Assembly: GCF_034355335.1 (NCBI RefSeq)
Contig: NZ_CP136422.1
Coordinates: 871,001-935,000, forward strand
Reading direction: 5' to 3'
Source: Blautia coccoides
GTDB taxonomy: Bacteria > Bacillota > Clostridia > Lachnospirales > Lachnospiraceae
Length of the DNA: 64,000 bases
Shown here: piece by piece, positions 1 through 9,500 of the stretch
Numbering within the stretch: position 1 is the stretch's first letter
Layout: the number at the start of each line of letters is the position of its first letter
Notes under the pieces: model-generated
What the model was told of the DNA's origin: nothing
Databases searched by the model: none
Seen by the model: the letters and a program-made list of their open reading frames with translations, nothing else
Translations under genes and position numbers: made by a program

Positions 1-946
1 TCTTGTTGGGAAGGTCATTAATGAACATGGAGATATCCACATCCTTAACAAAACGTCCATCCTCAGAGCGCAGCTTCACTGCTGTTTGGTCCGCAATGAC
101 ATATTCTCTTCCGTCACCGGCGATGTGGTTGTACACCCCGGATTCCAGGGCGTTCAGCAGGGTGGATTTTCCGTGGTAGCCGCCGCCTACGATCAGGGTG
201 ATGCCCACTGGAATGCCCATGCCTGTGATCTTTCCTTTGTGCGGAAGATTTAGTTCAATGCGCATAGAGTACGGGGAAGAGAAGGGGACGCAGTCAGCAA
301 GCGGCTTGTCCGATACACCGCTCTGTCTTGGCAGGATGGCGCCGTCAGCCACGAAAGCGGCCAGATTCCGGCTCTCCAGTTCTTCCCGGATGTATTGCTG
401 GTCCTCTGCGAGAAAGAAGACGCTCTCCACGGTCTTTGCGTTCTGGTTTTTGTACAGAAAGGACTTCCGCACGCATACCGGCAGAAATTCAAACAGGATC
501 TTTTCCAGTTCCGGCGCATTGATAGTTCTGCCATTTGCAGGAAAACCTACGGTAAAGCGGGCCGTCAGATCCGATGCGGTGATCTCACAGGCGGTTCTGT
601 CCAGGATCTCCTGGCCGCAGCGGCTGACAGAGATGAGTCCGCTCTTGCCGGAGCCTTTGGCCTTAAAGCTGAAATGGTACACCTGCTGTTCAAATTGTCT
701 ATTCAGATAGTCCTGAAGGGCAATTCGGGTATGCTTTTCCCTATAGTAATGGGAGGGGAAACCAGCCGTTTTGAGGGGAATCTTTATGCTCAGGCTGGAG
801 GGGGCTGCAAAGGGGTCACCCTGTACATGGTCGATGGATAATGTATAATCGCCGAAGGAATAGATACCCCGTAAGTCCTTGTAGGCGGGATAACTTTTCC
901 GGTGAATGGAGGCCAGCATGGTCTTCAGGTCTGATGATGATTTCAT
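1..946 (-). CDS. ABC-class predicted ATPase (COG3044 type), C-terminal part outside the window
   Basis: Reading the minus strand from ATG at 944-946 (AGGAGAG about 8 nt upstream) gives an uninterrupted frame to the window edge. The protein begins MKSSSDLKTMLASIHRKSY. Near residue 265 it carries a P-loop-like GGGYHGKSTLL, then LESGVYNHIAGDGREYV and VDISMFINDLP. This order is typical of the 'ABC class' ATPases (PF09818), soluble proteins of unknown role with an ABC-like nucleotide-binding core and no transmembrane partner. Only about 315 residues are visible, roughly the N-terminal half, so the later Walker B region cannot be checked. The gene stands alone here. The family call is confident, the function unknown. 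Confidence 0.85.
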   Translation of the reverse strand, partial: MKSSSDLKTMLASIHRKSYPAYKDLRGIYSFGDYTLSIDHVQGDPFAAPSSLSIKIPLKTAGFPSHYYREKHTRIALQDYLNRQFEQQVYHFSFKAKGSGKSGLISVSRCGQEILDRTACEITASDLTARFTVGFPANGRTINAPELEKILFEFLPVCVRKSFLYKNQNAKTVESVFFLAEDQQYIREELESRNLAAFVADGAILPRQSGVSDKPLADCVPFSSPYSMRIELNLPHKGKITGMGIPVGITLIVGGGYHGKSTLLNALESGVYNHIAGDGREYVIADQTAVKLRSEDGRFVKDVDISMFINDLPNK

Positions 947-1010
947 AAGATGATCTCTCCTTTATAAATATGTAGATTGCGCTTACCTTCTAATATAAAC
1001 AATCCGCTGA

Positions 1011-1192
1011 AAAATGGCAAGCCACTATTCACAGCCACTGGCCCGCAAGGTGTTTTTATGCGCCTGCGCATGAAAATCCCGAGGCGGCCAGCGCGATATG
1101 GGGCAGAATGCTCCGTATCTGTGCATCGCGAAGCGCGTTGCTGTTCACAGAACTGCGTTTTTTGCAGAGCTGTGAGTAGTAAAATGGCAAGC
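1011..1192. repeat. MITE-like element with inverted ends and flanking direct repeats
   Basis: A block of about 157 bp (1024-1180) begins with ACTATTCACAGC and ends with GCTGTGAGTAGT, inverted copies matching at 11 of 12 positions. Immediately outside lie 12-bp direct repeats, AAAATGGCAAGC at 1011-1022 and 1181-1192, which look like a target duplication. The interior is GC-richer, has small hairpins (for example CTGCGTTTTTTGCAG) and no credible gene. This is the layout of a miniature inverted-repeat element. A related inverted pair lies at 30635-30675. Confidence 0.55.
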
Positions 1193-1222
1193 AAAGAGGA
1201 ATAAAAAAAATTCAAAAACCTA

Positions 1223-1251
1223 TTGACATTTTTCGCACCATAAGATATAAT
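1223..1251 (+). promoter_or_regulatory. Consensus sigma-A promoter for tRNA-Arg
   Basis: TTGACA at 1223-1228 and TATAAT at 1246-1251 are both perfect consensus, with the ideal 17-bp spacer. The tRNA starts about 55 bp further on. Confidence 0.85.
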
Positions 1252-1305
1252 AAATTTCGTTGCTAAGGCAATAACAAATAAATACCTATCCAATCAATAT
1301 TGGAT

Positions 1306-1379
1306 GTGCGCGTAGCTCAGCTGGATAGAGCGTCTGGCTACGGACCAGAAGGTCGGGGGTTCGAATCCTCTCGCGCACG
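1306..1379 (+). tRNA. tRNA-Arg (anticodon ACG)
   Basis: The 74-nt cloverleaf has acceptor strands GTGCGCG (1306-1312) and CGCGCAC (1372-1378), a TAGCTCAG D-arm, anticodon stem CTGG/CCAG with loop CTACGGA (anticodon ACG at 1340-1342) and a GGTTCGAAT T-loop. The A34 would be edited to inosine to read CGN codons. The 3' CCA is not encoded. Confidence 0.97.
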
Positions 1380-1382
1380 TCA

Positions 1383-1422
1383 AAACCCTTGTAAAATGAA
1401 GATTTTACAAGGGTTTCTTTTT
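1383..1422 (+). terminator. Intrinsic terminator after tRNA-Arg
   Basis: A perfect 15-bp stem, AAACCCTTGTAAAAT paired with ATTTTACAAGGGTTT, with a 4-nt loop is followed by C and five T. It lies between the tRNA and the convergent regulator gene ending at 1425. The A-rich left side could also let it stop the opposite transcript. Confidence 0.9.
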
Positions 1423-1424
1423 GT

Positions 1425-2912
1425 TCAGATATAAAATCGGATAAAGGACAGATCAGGTTCAGGGATCCTGCCGGCTTCGGGGAGTCCGCAGTCTTTCATG
1501 AAATCACGGACAAAGGTCAGTAGATAGCAGTAGCAGGCACTCAGTTGTTTGGCGAAGGCAGCCCGGTCATTTTCACGAAGATACTTAAAAGCCTGCAGTC
1601 CCATCTGATTTATAGTATTTGACATCTGGCTGCCCTCTGCGTAGAAAGAAAAATAGTATCCCCAGTGCAGCAGCTTTCTCACCTCTTTCAAAATGACTCT
1701 GAAGGGGTAAAGGGGCATCTGTTGGGTGATACAGTCCATGATCAGATCAAGGGGAATGGCATTGGGTTTCCTGAATTTTTCTTCCAGTGAATGTATGGCA
1801 TCCTCTGTTATCCGGTCAAAAGTCAGTCTGACGGCAGGGGGGACGGCAAGAGCCATGAACTGGAGACCGCTAAGATACAGCAGCGTATCCTTTTTGTAAT
1901 TTTTGTCCTTCATGCAGGATAACGTGGCATCATCATTAAAAAGAGTCACCTGCGTTCCCTTTACATTATAGGTTTTGCAGAAGCCCAGCCGGTTCAGGAC
2001 AGAGAGGGACTTTCGTATGGTGGCAACGGAGACCTGATAGTGGCGTGCCAGAGTCTCTTCTGAGGGTAGAAACTGCCTGTCTTTATAGATTCCAATCCCT
2101 ATTTTATCAATGATATCCCGGACAATCTGCATATAATAATGGTCCCGGCCCAGGTCTGCATTCCAGGAGTATATATTTTTATCAACTGTCTGTACCTGTG
2201 GATATTCCAGTGAAAGCCTGTCCAGATATTGTTCTATCCTATCTGTTGTGAAGCGGTAGAGCCCGGTAAAATAGCGCAGAGCTTCCTCCGCATTTTCCGG
2301 TCTCAGAAGTCCGTTTTCCCAATAAGAGCATTTTCTCCTGTTTTCTTCCGGCTTGATAATGGAATCTCTGTGTTCCCAGAAAAATGGGATGTGGGCATAG
2401 AGTTCAAGACTGATATACAGATCCCGGAACAGCAGGCTTCCTGAGGCGGAGAGGATTTCATGGAGAAAACAGGAGTAAGTCTGCCATTTGTTTCTGCGGG
2501 CTATTTTCTCATGTTCCAGGATCCAGAGGCAGTGCTGCATTTTTTCTTCACTGCAGACCTGGGCGGAGAAGGCGAGCAGGGGAGGCATCAGGATAGTCAT
2601 GGTCTCGTACACAGACAGGATAGAGGATTTGTTTTTCAGGGCTGTGCGCACGGACGGCTCAAGGGCAGAGTCTGTCTCAGGCATCTCTGTAAGCTTGTAT
2701 ATGACACGGGAGGGCTTTCGTTCGGCTGTCTGTATCATCCCTTCCTGTGCCAGGGCTTTCAGCACTTCTCTGACTGTGCGCATTCCCACATGGTATATTT
2801 CGCAGAGCTGGCTCATGGACGGCAGCGCGCTTTTGTAGGGCAGGATTCCGGTCTCGATCTGCTCCTTTAGATTTTGATACAAAAAATCGAATAATCTGTT
2901 TTTCTGTTCCAT
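1425..2912 (-). CDS. GntR-family-like regulator with two winged-helix domains
   Basis: This 495-residue protein has a GntR-type winged helix at about residues 1-75 (LPSMSQLCEIYHVGMRTVRE). A second one lies at about 260-330 (LPSEETLARHYQVSVATIRK, then GFCKTYNVKGTQV). Each domain is followed by a helical segment of about 180 residues, so the protein looks like a tandem duplication of a GntR reader plus a FadR-like helical effector domain. Ordinary GntR proteins are 230-260 residues with one HTH. It is monocistronic with its own promoter at 2948-2976 and faces away from the c-di-GMP gene at 3102. The effector and targets are unknown; autoregulation through the TATGCATA palindrome in the promoter spacer is an inference. 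Confidence 0.8.
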   Translation of the reverse strand: MEQKNRLFDFLYQNLKEQIETGILPYKSALPSMSQLCEIYHVGMRTVREVLKALAQEGMIQTAERKPSRVIYKLTEMPETDSALEPSVRTALKNKSSILSVYETMTILMPPLLAFSAQVCSEEKMQHCLWILEHEKIARRNKWQTYSCFLHEILSASGSLLFRDLYISLELYAHIPFFWEHRDSIIKPEENRRKCSYWENGLLRPENAEEALRYFTGLYRFTTDRIEQYLDRLSLEYPQVQTVDKNIYSWNADLGRDHYYMQIVRDIIDKIGIGIYKDRQFLPSEETLARHYQVSVATIRKSLSVLNRLGFCKTYNVKGTQVTLFNDDATLSCMKDKNYKKDTLLYLSGLQFMALAVPPAVRLTFDRITEDAIHSLEEKFRKPNAIPLDLIMDCITQQMPLYPFRVILKEVRKLLHWGYYFSFYAEGSQMSNTINQMGLQAFKYLRENDRAAFAKQLSACYCYLLTFVRDFMKDCGLPEAGRIPEPDLSFIRFYI

Positions 2913-2947
2913 GGCAAAGTCTCCTTTATACGGTAAGTATATCTAAT

Positions 2948-2976
2948 ATTATAATACTATATGCATACGTACACAA
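2948..2976 (-). promoter_or_regulatory. Promoter of the tandem GntR regulator
   Basis: On the minus strand, TTGTGT (2971-2976) and TATAAT (2948-2953) are separated by 17 bp. The palindrome TATGCATA (2960-2967) sits in the spacer and is a candidate operator. Confidence 0.6.
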
Positions 2977-3101
2977 ATATAAGATTGCACTTCAAAATCA
3001 AATTATAGTAAAATGATTTTGACCATTCAGCAGGTCTGCGCATGTACTGCGCTGACCATCGGAAAACATTCGGCAGTTATAGCAGGAGTATGTATGAGGC
3101 T

Positions 3102-5378
3102 ATGAGACGAAGGAAAACAAGAGGCTCTGCATATCAGGGTCCTTTTTTTATAAGCGGGATGCAGGTGTGGATTATTTCGGCAGTTATCCTGATAACACTG
3201 ATCATTACCGTATGGAATGCTGTTGGGCTTCAGAAAGTGCTGGCCCGCAGCACCAAGGAATATCTGAAGGATGTGACCACCCATATGGCGGGTGAGATTG
3301 GAAATACCATGCATCATAAATCTCAGGATCTGGCCATGACGGCGGATTTTGTAGTGAGCAGTCTTTCGGGAACAGAGGAAGACGAGGGCGGGCTTGTACA
3401 GTTTCTTGAACAGGAGGCCAGACTGTTGGAGTTCAATGTTCTGACAGTCATTGACAGGCAGGGAGAAATGATACATACGCCACTTCCCGATACCATAGAT
3501 GAGACAGAGCTGAGAGAAATCGCAAAACTGGACTGTGTCAGGGAATCCTTTGACGGTAAAGCAGGAACCAGTTATCTTGGAGGCCAGGAGATCATCTATT
3601 CGGTACCGGTTTATGTGGATATGTCCGTGGAGTATGTCATGGTGGGCACCCGCAGCAAGGAAAAAATGCAGGATATGATCGCATCCAAAAGCTTTGACGG
3701 AAACAGTCTGAGCTGTATCATTGACAGCAGCGGAGAAGTGATCCTTTCCCCCACTGATTTAAAGCCGTTTTTGCAGTTGGATGATATTTTCAAGGAGAAT
3801 AAAGACGAGAAGCTCCTGTCTGAGATTGGGCAGATGCGGAGGAATATGCAGAAGGGAAAGGGCGGAATCCTGGAATTTACCTCTCCCCTTCAGGAGGAAT
3901 TGTTTTTGTCTTATGATGTGCTTGGGATCAATGACTGGGTTTTGCTGACCATCATACCCGCTGATCTGATCTCGGGCAACTCAGAGGGGAGTATATGGAG
4001 GTTTTTCCTGATCCTTATATTTGTCATGGCAGTGTTTCTTATCTTTCTTGTAAATGTTTACCGCTTTTTCAATACGGGGAGAAGAGAACTGGAGCGGTAT
4101 GCATTTGAAGACAGTGTCACCGGAGGGATGAATCAGGCGGCTTTCTGCCTGAAATACGAGGAGTTGGCAAGTAAAATGGAGCCTTCGGCCTATTCCATTG
4201 TCATGATGAATGTAAAAGGCTTTAAAATGATCAATGAGAGGTTCGGTACCGAGGCGGGCAACGCCACCTTGCGGTATATACATCATGTACTGCAGTGTCA
4301 TATCAGACCATCCGAAAATGAATTTGTTTCCAGGAATGAATCTGACAGCTTTTTCCTGTGTCTGCGGGATGCAGAGCCTGAATCTATCCGGACAAGGCTG
4401 AAAGATATGACCGAGGAAATAAATTCCTCTTCCCAGGAGGGAGTCCCCCGCTATCCTATTGTATTCCGACAGGGGGCCTGCGTGATCCGCGATCCCGGCG
4501 AGGAGATTACCATTTTACAGGACCATGCGCGCCTGGCTGAACAGAGCGGTGAAAAAGAGGCGGGGGGAGACTGTGTCTTTTACGACGAGAAAATTGTAAA
4601 ACGCCTGAAGTGGGAAGAGGAGATGAACGCTTTGTTTGAGGAATCCCTTCGCTGTCATGAGTTTCAGGTGTATCTTCAGCCAAAGGTCAGCCCAAAGTCA
4701 GGCGAGGCTGTGGGGGCTGAGGCACTGGTGCGCTGGCAGCATTCCGAAAAAGGTGTGATCTTCCCCTCAGATTTTATTCCTCTTTTTGAAAAAAACGGAA
4801 AGATATGCAGACTTGATATGTATATATTTGAGGAAGTATGTGCACTTATGGCAAAGTGGGAGAACATGGGCAGGCGGCAGATACCTGTCTCTGTGAACCT
4901 GTCCAGACAGCATTTCAGGAAACCGGATTTTCTCAGTGAGTTTTCCGCCATAGCCGAGCGCTGCAAGGTCAGAAAAGAGCTGCTGGAATTTGAGCTGACA
5001 GAATCCATATTCCTGGATGAGGAGCAGATAGATGTGGTGAAGGACAGCATCCGCCGGATGCATGAATTGGGATTCAGGTGCTCTCTGGATGATTTCGGAT
5101 CCGGGTTTTCCTCCCTGGGACTCTTGAAGGAATTTGATGTGGATGCGTTGAAGCTGGACCGGCTTTTCTTTCTGGATATGCACAGTGAGAAGGCAAGAGA
5201 TGTGATCGCCTGTCTGATGGAGCTGGCGAAGAAGCTGAATGTAGAGACTGTGGCAGAGGGGATAGAGGAGCCGGAACAGGTGGAATATCTGCGGCGGGTA
5301 AACTGCGATATGATACAGGGGTATGTGTACTCAAAGCCCATTCCGGCTGATGAATTTGAGAAAAAATATATGTGCTGA
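3102..5378 (+). CDS. Membrane-anchored c-di-GMP phosphodiesterase: sensor, degenerate GGDEF and EAL
   Basis: The protein (758 residues from ATG 3102) has a transmembrane helix near the N-terminus, an extracytoplasmic sensor region of about 250 residues resembling a dCache domain, and a second transmembrane helix (FLILIFVMAVFLIFLV). A GGDEF-like domain and an EAL domain follow. The GGDEF signature is replaced by ESDSF (413-417), so cyclase activity is unlikely. The EAL domain keeps EALVRW (EAL at 540-542), NLSRQHF, ELTES, LDDFGSGFSSL, KLD, AEGIEE and QGYVYSKP, the metal and catalytic set of active phosphodiesterases. It should hydrolyse c-di-GMP in response to an outside signal. In-frame ATGs at 3042 and 3090 are alternatives; AGGAG at 3084-3088 does not clearly decide between 3090 and 3102. 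Confidence 0.9.
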   Translation: MRRRKTRGSAYQGPFFISGMQVWIISAVILITLIITVWNAVGLQKVLARSTKEYLKDVTTHMAGEIGNTMHHKSQDLAMTADFVVSSLSGTEEDEGGLVQFLEQEARLLEFNVLTVIDRQGEMIHTPLPDTIDETELREIAKLDCVRESFDGKAGTSYLGGQEIIYSVPVYVDMSVEYVMVGTRSKEKMQDMIASKSFDGNSLSCIIDSSGEVILSPTDLKPFLQLDDIFKENKDEKLLSEIGQMRRNMQKGKGGILEFTSPLQEELFLSYDVLGINDWVLLTIIPADLISGNSEGSIWRFFLILIFVMAVFLIFLVNVYRFFNTGRRELERYAFEDSVTGGMNQAAFCLKYEELASKMEPSAYSIVMMNVKGFKMINERFGTEAGNATLRYIHHVLQCHIRPSENEFVSRNESDSFFLCLRDAEPESIRTRLKDMTEEINSSSQEGVPRYPIVFRQGACVIRDPGEEITILQDHARLAEQSGEKEAGGDCVFYDEKIVKRLKWEEEMNALFEESLRCHEFQVYLQPKVSPKSGEAVGAEALVRWQHSEKGVIFPSDFIPLFEKNGKICRLDMYIFEEVCALMAKWENMGRRQIPVSVNLSRQHFRKPDFLSEFSAIAERCKVRKELLEFELTESIFLDEEQIDVVKDSIRRMHELGFRCSLDDFGSGFSSLGLLKEFDVDALKLDRLFFLDMHSEKARDVIACLMELAKKLNVETVAEGIEEPEQVEYLRRVNCDMIQGYVYSKPIPADEFEKKYMC

Positions 5379-5455
5379 TGACTCTTTTGGGTCTGTTCAT
5401 AACGTGGTATAGTCATTCTATAGAGAAAACGGATAACGTGTCAGGGGGATTGGAA

Positions 5456-6292
5456 ATGTTTCAAAATTCAATATTATTTACAGCCGGGCAGTTTGCCAGG
5501 CTGCATCATTTAAATAAACGGACCCTTCACTATTATGATGATATCGGCCTTTTTTCACCTGCGTACAAAGGCAGGAACGGGTACCGCTATTATACTTATC
5601 AGCAGAGCGGAGAGCTGGAAAGCATACTGGCGCTCCGTGAACTGAATATGTCCATTGGGGAGATCAAAGAATACCTGAACCGTCCCACAGCCCAAAGGTT
5701 CATAGAACTCTCGGAGAAAAAAGTAGGGGAGATCGAAGAGACCATTCAGAACCTGGAGACTCTGCGGAATGTTTTAAAGAAAAAACAGGAAATGCTGCGT
5801 CTCAGTATGGAGGTCAGGGACGGACAGATCGATCTGATCCACTGTGAGGAGGAGTATCTTTTTATAACACCGTTGTCTTCTCAGGTCCAGCAGGGGGAGT
5901 TTGCTGATATGAGCACACTGCTGGAACATCTGCAGAAGGCATGGGATCTGAGCAAATATAAGACAAGCTGTGGCAGCTTACTGTCTGCGGAGAAGATTCG
6001 GCACGGGGAGTTTCAAATCTACGACGGGTTATATACCCAGTTGGAGAGTCTCGCAGAGGTGGAGGGATTTTACAGAAAGCCGCCGGGGACTTATCTGCGG
6101 GGCATCAGTATAGGGAGCTGGGAAAAGCTTCCCGGGCTTTACAGCCGTATGCTGGAGTTTGCGCAGAAGCATGGTTACAGGCTCACAGGATATGCCTATG
6201 AGATCGGGATGAATGAAATAGCAGTCTCGGATATGGAACATTATATTACCCAGGTGACCATTTTGACGGAAGAAAACACTGATAAAATATAG
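5456..6292 (+). CDS. MerR-family transcriptional regulator with effector-binding domain
   Basis: The 278-residue protein opens with a MerR winged helix: FTAGQFARLHHLNKRTLHYY, then DIGLFSPAYKGRNGYRYYT. A coiled coil follows (about 75-115), then a C-terminal region of GyrI/BmrR effector-binding type (about 130-278). ATG 5456 is chosen because AGGGGG (5443-5448) lies 7 nt upstream; the frame extends further up without a better site. MerR activators of this type usually bind hydrophobic drugs or metabolites and remodel a promoter with a long spacer. The gene follows the phosphodiesterase by 77 bp and ends in a good terminator. Its targets are unknown; control of the large c-di-GMP gene downstream is only a possibility. 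Confidence 0.88.
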   Translation: MFQNSILFTAGQFARLHHLNKRTLHYYDDIGLFSPAYKGRNGYRYYTYQQSGELESILALRELNMSIGEIKEYLNRPTAQRFIELSEKKVGEIEETIQNLETLRNVLKKKQEMLRLSMEVRDGQIDLIHCEEEYLFITPLSSQVQQGEFADMSTLLEHLQKAWDLSKYKTSCGSLLSAEKIRHGEFQIYDGLYTQLESLAEVEGFYRKPPGTYLRGISIGSWEKLPGLYSRMLEFAQKHGYRLTGYAYEIGMNEIAVSDMEHYITQVTILTEENTDKI

Positions 6293-6328
6293 AGGAAATC
6301 CCTCGGCAGGCTGAGCCTGACAGAAAGA

Positions 6329-6366
6329 AGCTGCTGCATGAAGCCAATTGTGCGGCAGCTTTTTTC
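6329..6366 (+). terminator. Intrinsic terminator after the MerR gene
   Basis: AGCTGCTGCA (6329-6338) pairs with TGCGGCAGCT (6351-6360), with one G-U, and is followed by a run of T. It separates the MerR gene from the next one. Confidence 0.85.
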
Positions 6367-6515
6367 TGTAAGTTACCGACACCCGGCATCGGAATATGGA
6401 AAAATATTACAGATTTTGCCATAAAAGTTTAAAAAACGGCAGGATTGTAATACAATAGAGTATAAGAACAGGCGTTGGGGAAAAGGGTACTGAAGGCAGA
6501 AGGAGGCCGATCGGG

Positions 6516-9500
6516 ATGAATGAAAAAGCGAACAGCTCAGACGGGAAGAGCAAAATCGGCGGAGGGGTATTTAACTGCCGGTATGACAAGTATTTTACGT
6601 TGATAGATGCAGACGATCATCTGTTTGAATTTTTGGGATACACCAGGGAAGAATTTTCAGAACGGTTCCACAACCATATTCTGGATGCGGTCTATGAAGG
6701 GGACCGGAAAATGGTCATGGGGGAAATCAGCAGACAATTGAAGAACGGCAGCGTATTCATGTATGAGAACCGTCTGGTCAAAAAAGGCGGTACTATCTGC
6801 TGGGCATGGATCAGCGCGGAGGTTATGGAGAATAAAGAAGAGGGCTGCTGGTTTCACTGTATCTTCCATGATATCAGCAGGGAGAAGGAGGCACAGCGTC
6901 AGCTTGCTATCAGTGAGCAGAGGTATGAGATCGTGCTCTCACAGATGCAGGATATTATCTTTGAGCTGGACTGTGTCACCTATGAGATATATTATTCTCC
7001 TAACTTTGAGAAGAAATTCGGATATCAGATTCCGGCAGAAGGTTTTCCGGATTCTATGTTTGCCACAGATATTGTATATGAGGCAGATAAGGCGGGGCTG
7101 CGGGGCGGATTTCAAGCCATCTTAAAGGGGAATGACAAGATGGAATGTGAGTACCGTCTCAAATCCAGGGATGGTTCTTATCTCTGGGTGGATGTCCATG
7201 CCACAGCGCTCAGGGACGGGGATGGGAGGCTTCTGAAGATACTGGGTATCATTTCAGATATTGACCAGAGAAAAAAAGAGATCATCAAAGCCAGGAAAGC
7301 CGCTGCCCTGGATCCCCTTACCGGTCTTCTGAACCGGCGGGAATGCGAGGTGAGGGCAGAGCAGTATATGCAGCAGGGACATGATCCGGCAGCCATGCTG
7401 CTGATCGATGTGGACAATTTTAAGCATATCAATGATACCTATGGCCATCTGTTCGGTGACAAGGTTCTCAACGAGACTGCGGGCAGCCTTCGGGGAATAT
7501 TCAGGCATGAGGATATTGTGGCACGCATCGGCGGTGATGAATTTGTGGTCTTCATGACCAATATTCAGAAGAACAGCGTTATTGAAGCAAAGGTCAATGC
7601 CATACGGAATATATTTGACCATTACACCAATGGCGAGAACACCTGTAGTATCGGCTGCAGCATTGGTGTCAGCTTTTATCCGGAGCATGGCACGGATTTT
7701 ATGTCCCTGTTTGCCAAAGCGGATGCAGCCATGTACCGGGCAAAGAAAAACGGCAAGGGCCAATACTGTATATACGGGGCCTGGAAGAACCGGCCGGAGG
7801 AACAGGTAGTGGCCCGTGAGGCGCAGGCCATACTTCCAAGGGGATATACACAGACAGAGAATCCTCTGGAGAGGGAGCTGGCCCATAAGGAGATGGTTTA
7901 CAGGGCAGCGCTGAAAGAAGCTCATATCAATGTATGGGAATATGATATGAGGACCCGCACGCTGTTTCTGACGGAGGGCGCACAGGAGAGTCACGGATTC
8001 CGGCAGTTGGAACATGCACCGGAAGCGCTGTTGGAGAATGGGTATATACATCCCAGGAGCAGACAGGACCTGCTGGATTTATACAGCCGGCTCCAGAATG
8101 GGCAGAGCCATGTACAGGCAGATATTCTCACACGTTCCGCGGACAGAAGCTACTGGTGGTGGGAGAGGGTCAGCTATGCCCTTTTGTGTGATGAGAATAA
8201 CAGGCCCTGCTGCGCAGTTGCTGTGGGAGAGGATATTACAAAACAAAAAAAGGCGGAGATGGTCTACCAGCAGGAAATGCAGCTCAGGCTCACCTACGAC
8301 GGAGGTGTGATCGCCAGTTTCCGCTGTAATCTTGACCAGAATTGTGTGGAGTACGTGGAGGGCCAGGTGCGCATGGAATATCCTCCGGGAATGACTTATG
8401 AGGAATTGATGGTGCTTCACAATGAAAGTATGGCCAATGAGGAGGACAAACTGCGTCTGCAGAAGATGATGAGCAGAGATGCCCTGTGCAGAGCGTATAA
8501 AGAGGGCAGTACAGTCATTAACTTTGAGTACCGCAGGAAAGACAGGAGCGGAAGACTGTCCTGGGTCAATGCTGTGGCACGTCTGGTGCGGGATGTGCAG
8601 AACGGCGATCTATATGTCTATGGTACACTGGAGGATATCAACGAGAAGAAAAATCTGGAGCTGGCCCTGAAGTTCCGTGCGGAGTATGATGTACAGACCG
8701 GCGTCTACAACAAGGAGACCGCCATACAGATGATAGGGGATGCGCTGCTGAAAAACCAGGGCAGGAGGCAGGCTTATGCCCTGCTGGTATTTAACGTGGA
8801 CTTTTTTACAAAACTGGTTCATGAAATTGGTTATGTGGCAGCGGATGATGTGCTGAAGGAAATCAGCAACCAGCTTAAATTGAGGTTTATTGAGGATGCC
8901 ATTATCGGCAGGTTTTACGGGGATGAGTTTGTAGTCTTTTTGTATAACAATCCCAGGGCAGAGTTCGTGCGGCAGTGTGCAGAGGATGTCATAAAGACAA
9001 TTGCCCTTCCCTATATGTTTCCGAATATCAGCCATCCGGTCAATGTATCCTGTGGTATTATTTTTGACAACTGTCCGGAGCATATTTTCCAGGGGCTGTA
9101 TCAGATGGCCAGAGCTGCCCTGGAAACAGGTATATCCATGGGCAGGAGTGGTGTCTTCGTCTACAGCGATCACCTAAAAAAATATGAGCCGGGGAATCCT
9201 GGGGTTCCGGACACGTTACGGAATACGGCACAGACAGAGCTTGGCAGCGCTGGAGAAACGGTATTGCTGCAGGGCATGTTTGCACTTACCAGTGCAGCTG
9301 ACTTCGGACATGCACTGGAAAACGTGCTGGGATCGCTGGCCTCCTATTATGGAGGGGACAGGGCATATGTGATCGAGTGTGAACCGGAAAGCGGCAAAAT
9401 CCGGGAAGTGTATGAGTGGAAAAAAGAGGATATGTTTTCCGCCGGTGTCAGCGGCAGTCCTTATTTATACCCTGGAAGCCCCGGCGGGTGGAAATGGGAG

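Noticed and set aside
943..1293. Open frames of 116 aa (minus) and 75 aa (plus) over the MITE-like block
   Set aside because: They cross the inverted repeats and the tRNA promoter, lack ribosome sites and have low-complexity, non-protein-like sequence.
3042..3101. Longer N-terminus for the first c-di-GMP phosphodiesterase, from ATG 3042
   Set aside because: No ribosome site is seen before 3042; AGGAG at 3084-3088 favours a later start. It stays an alternative.
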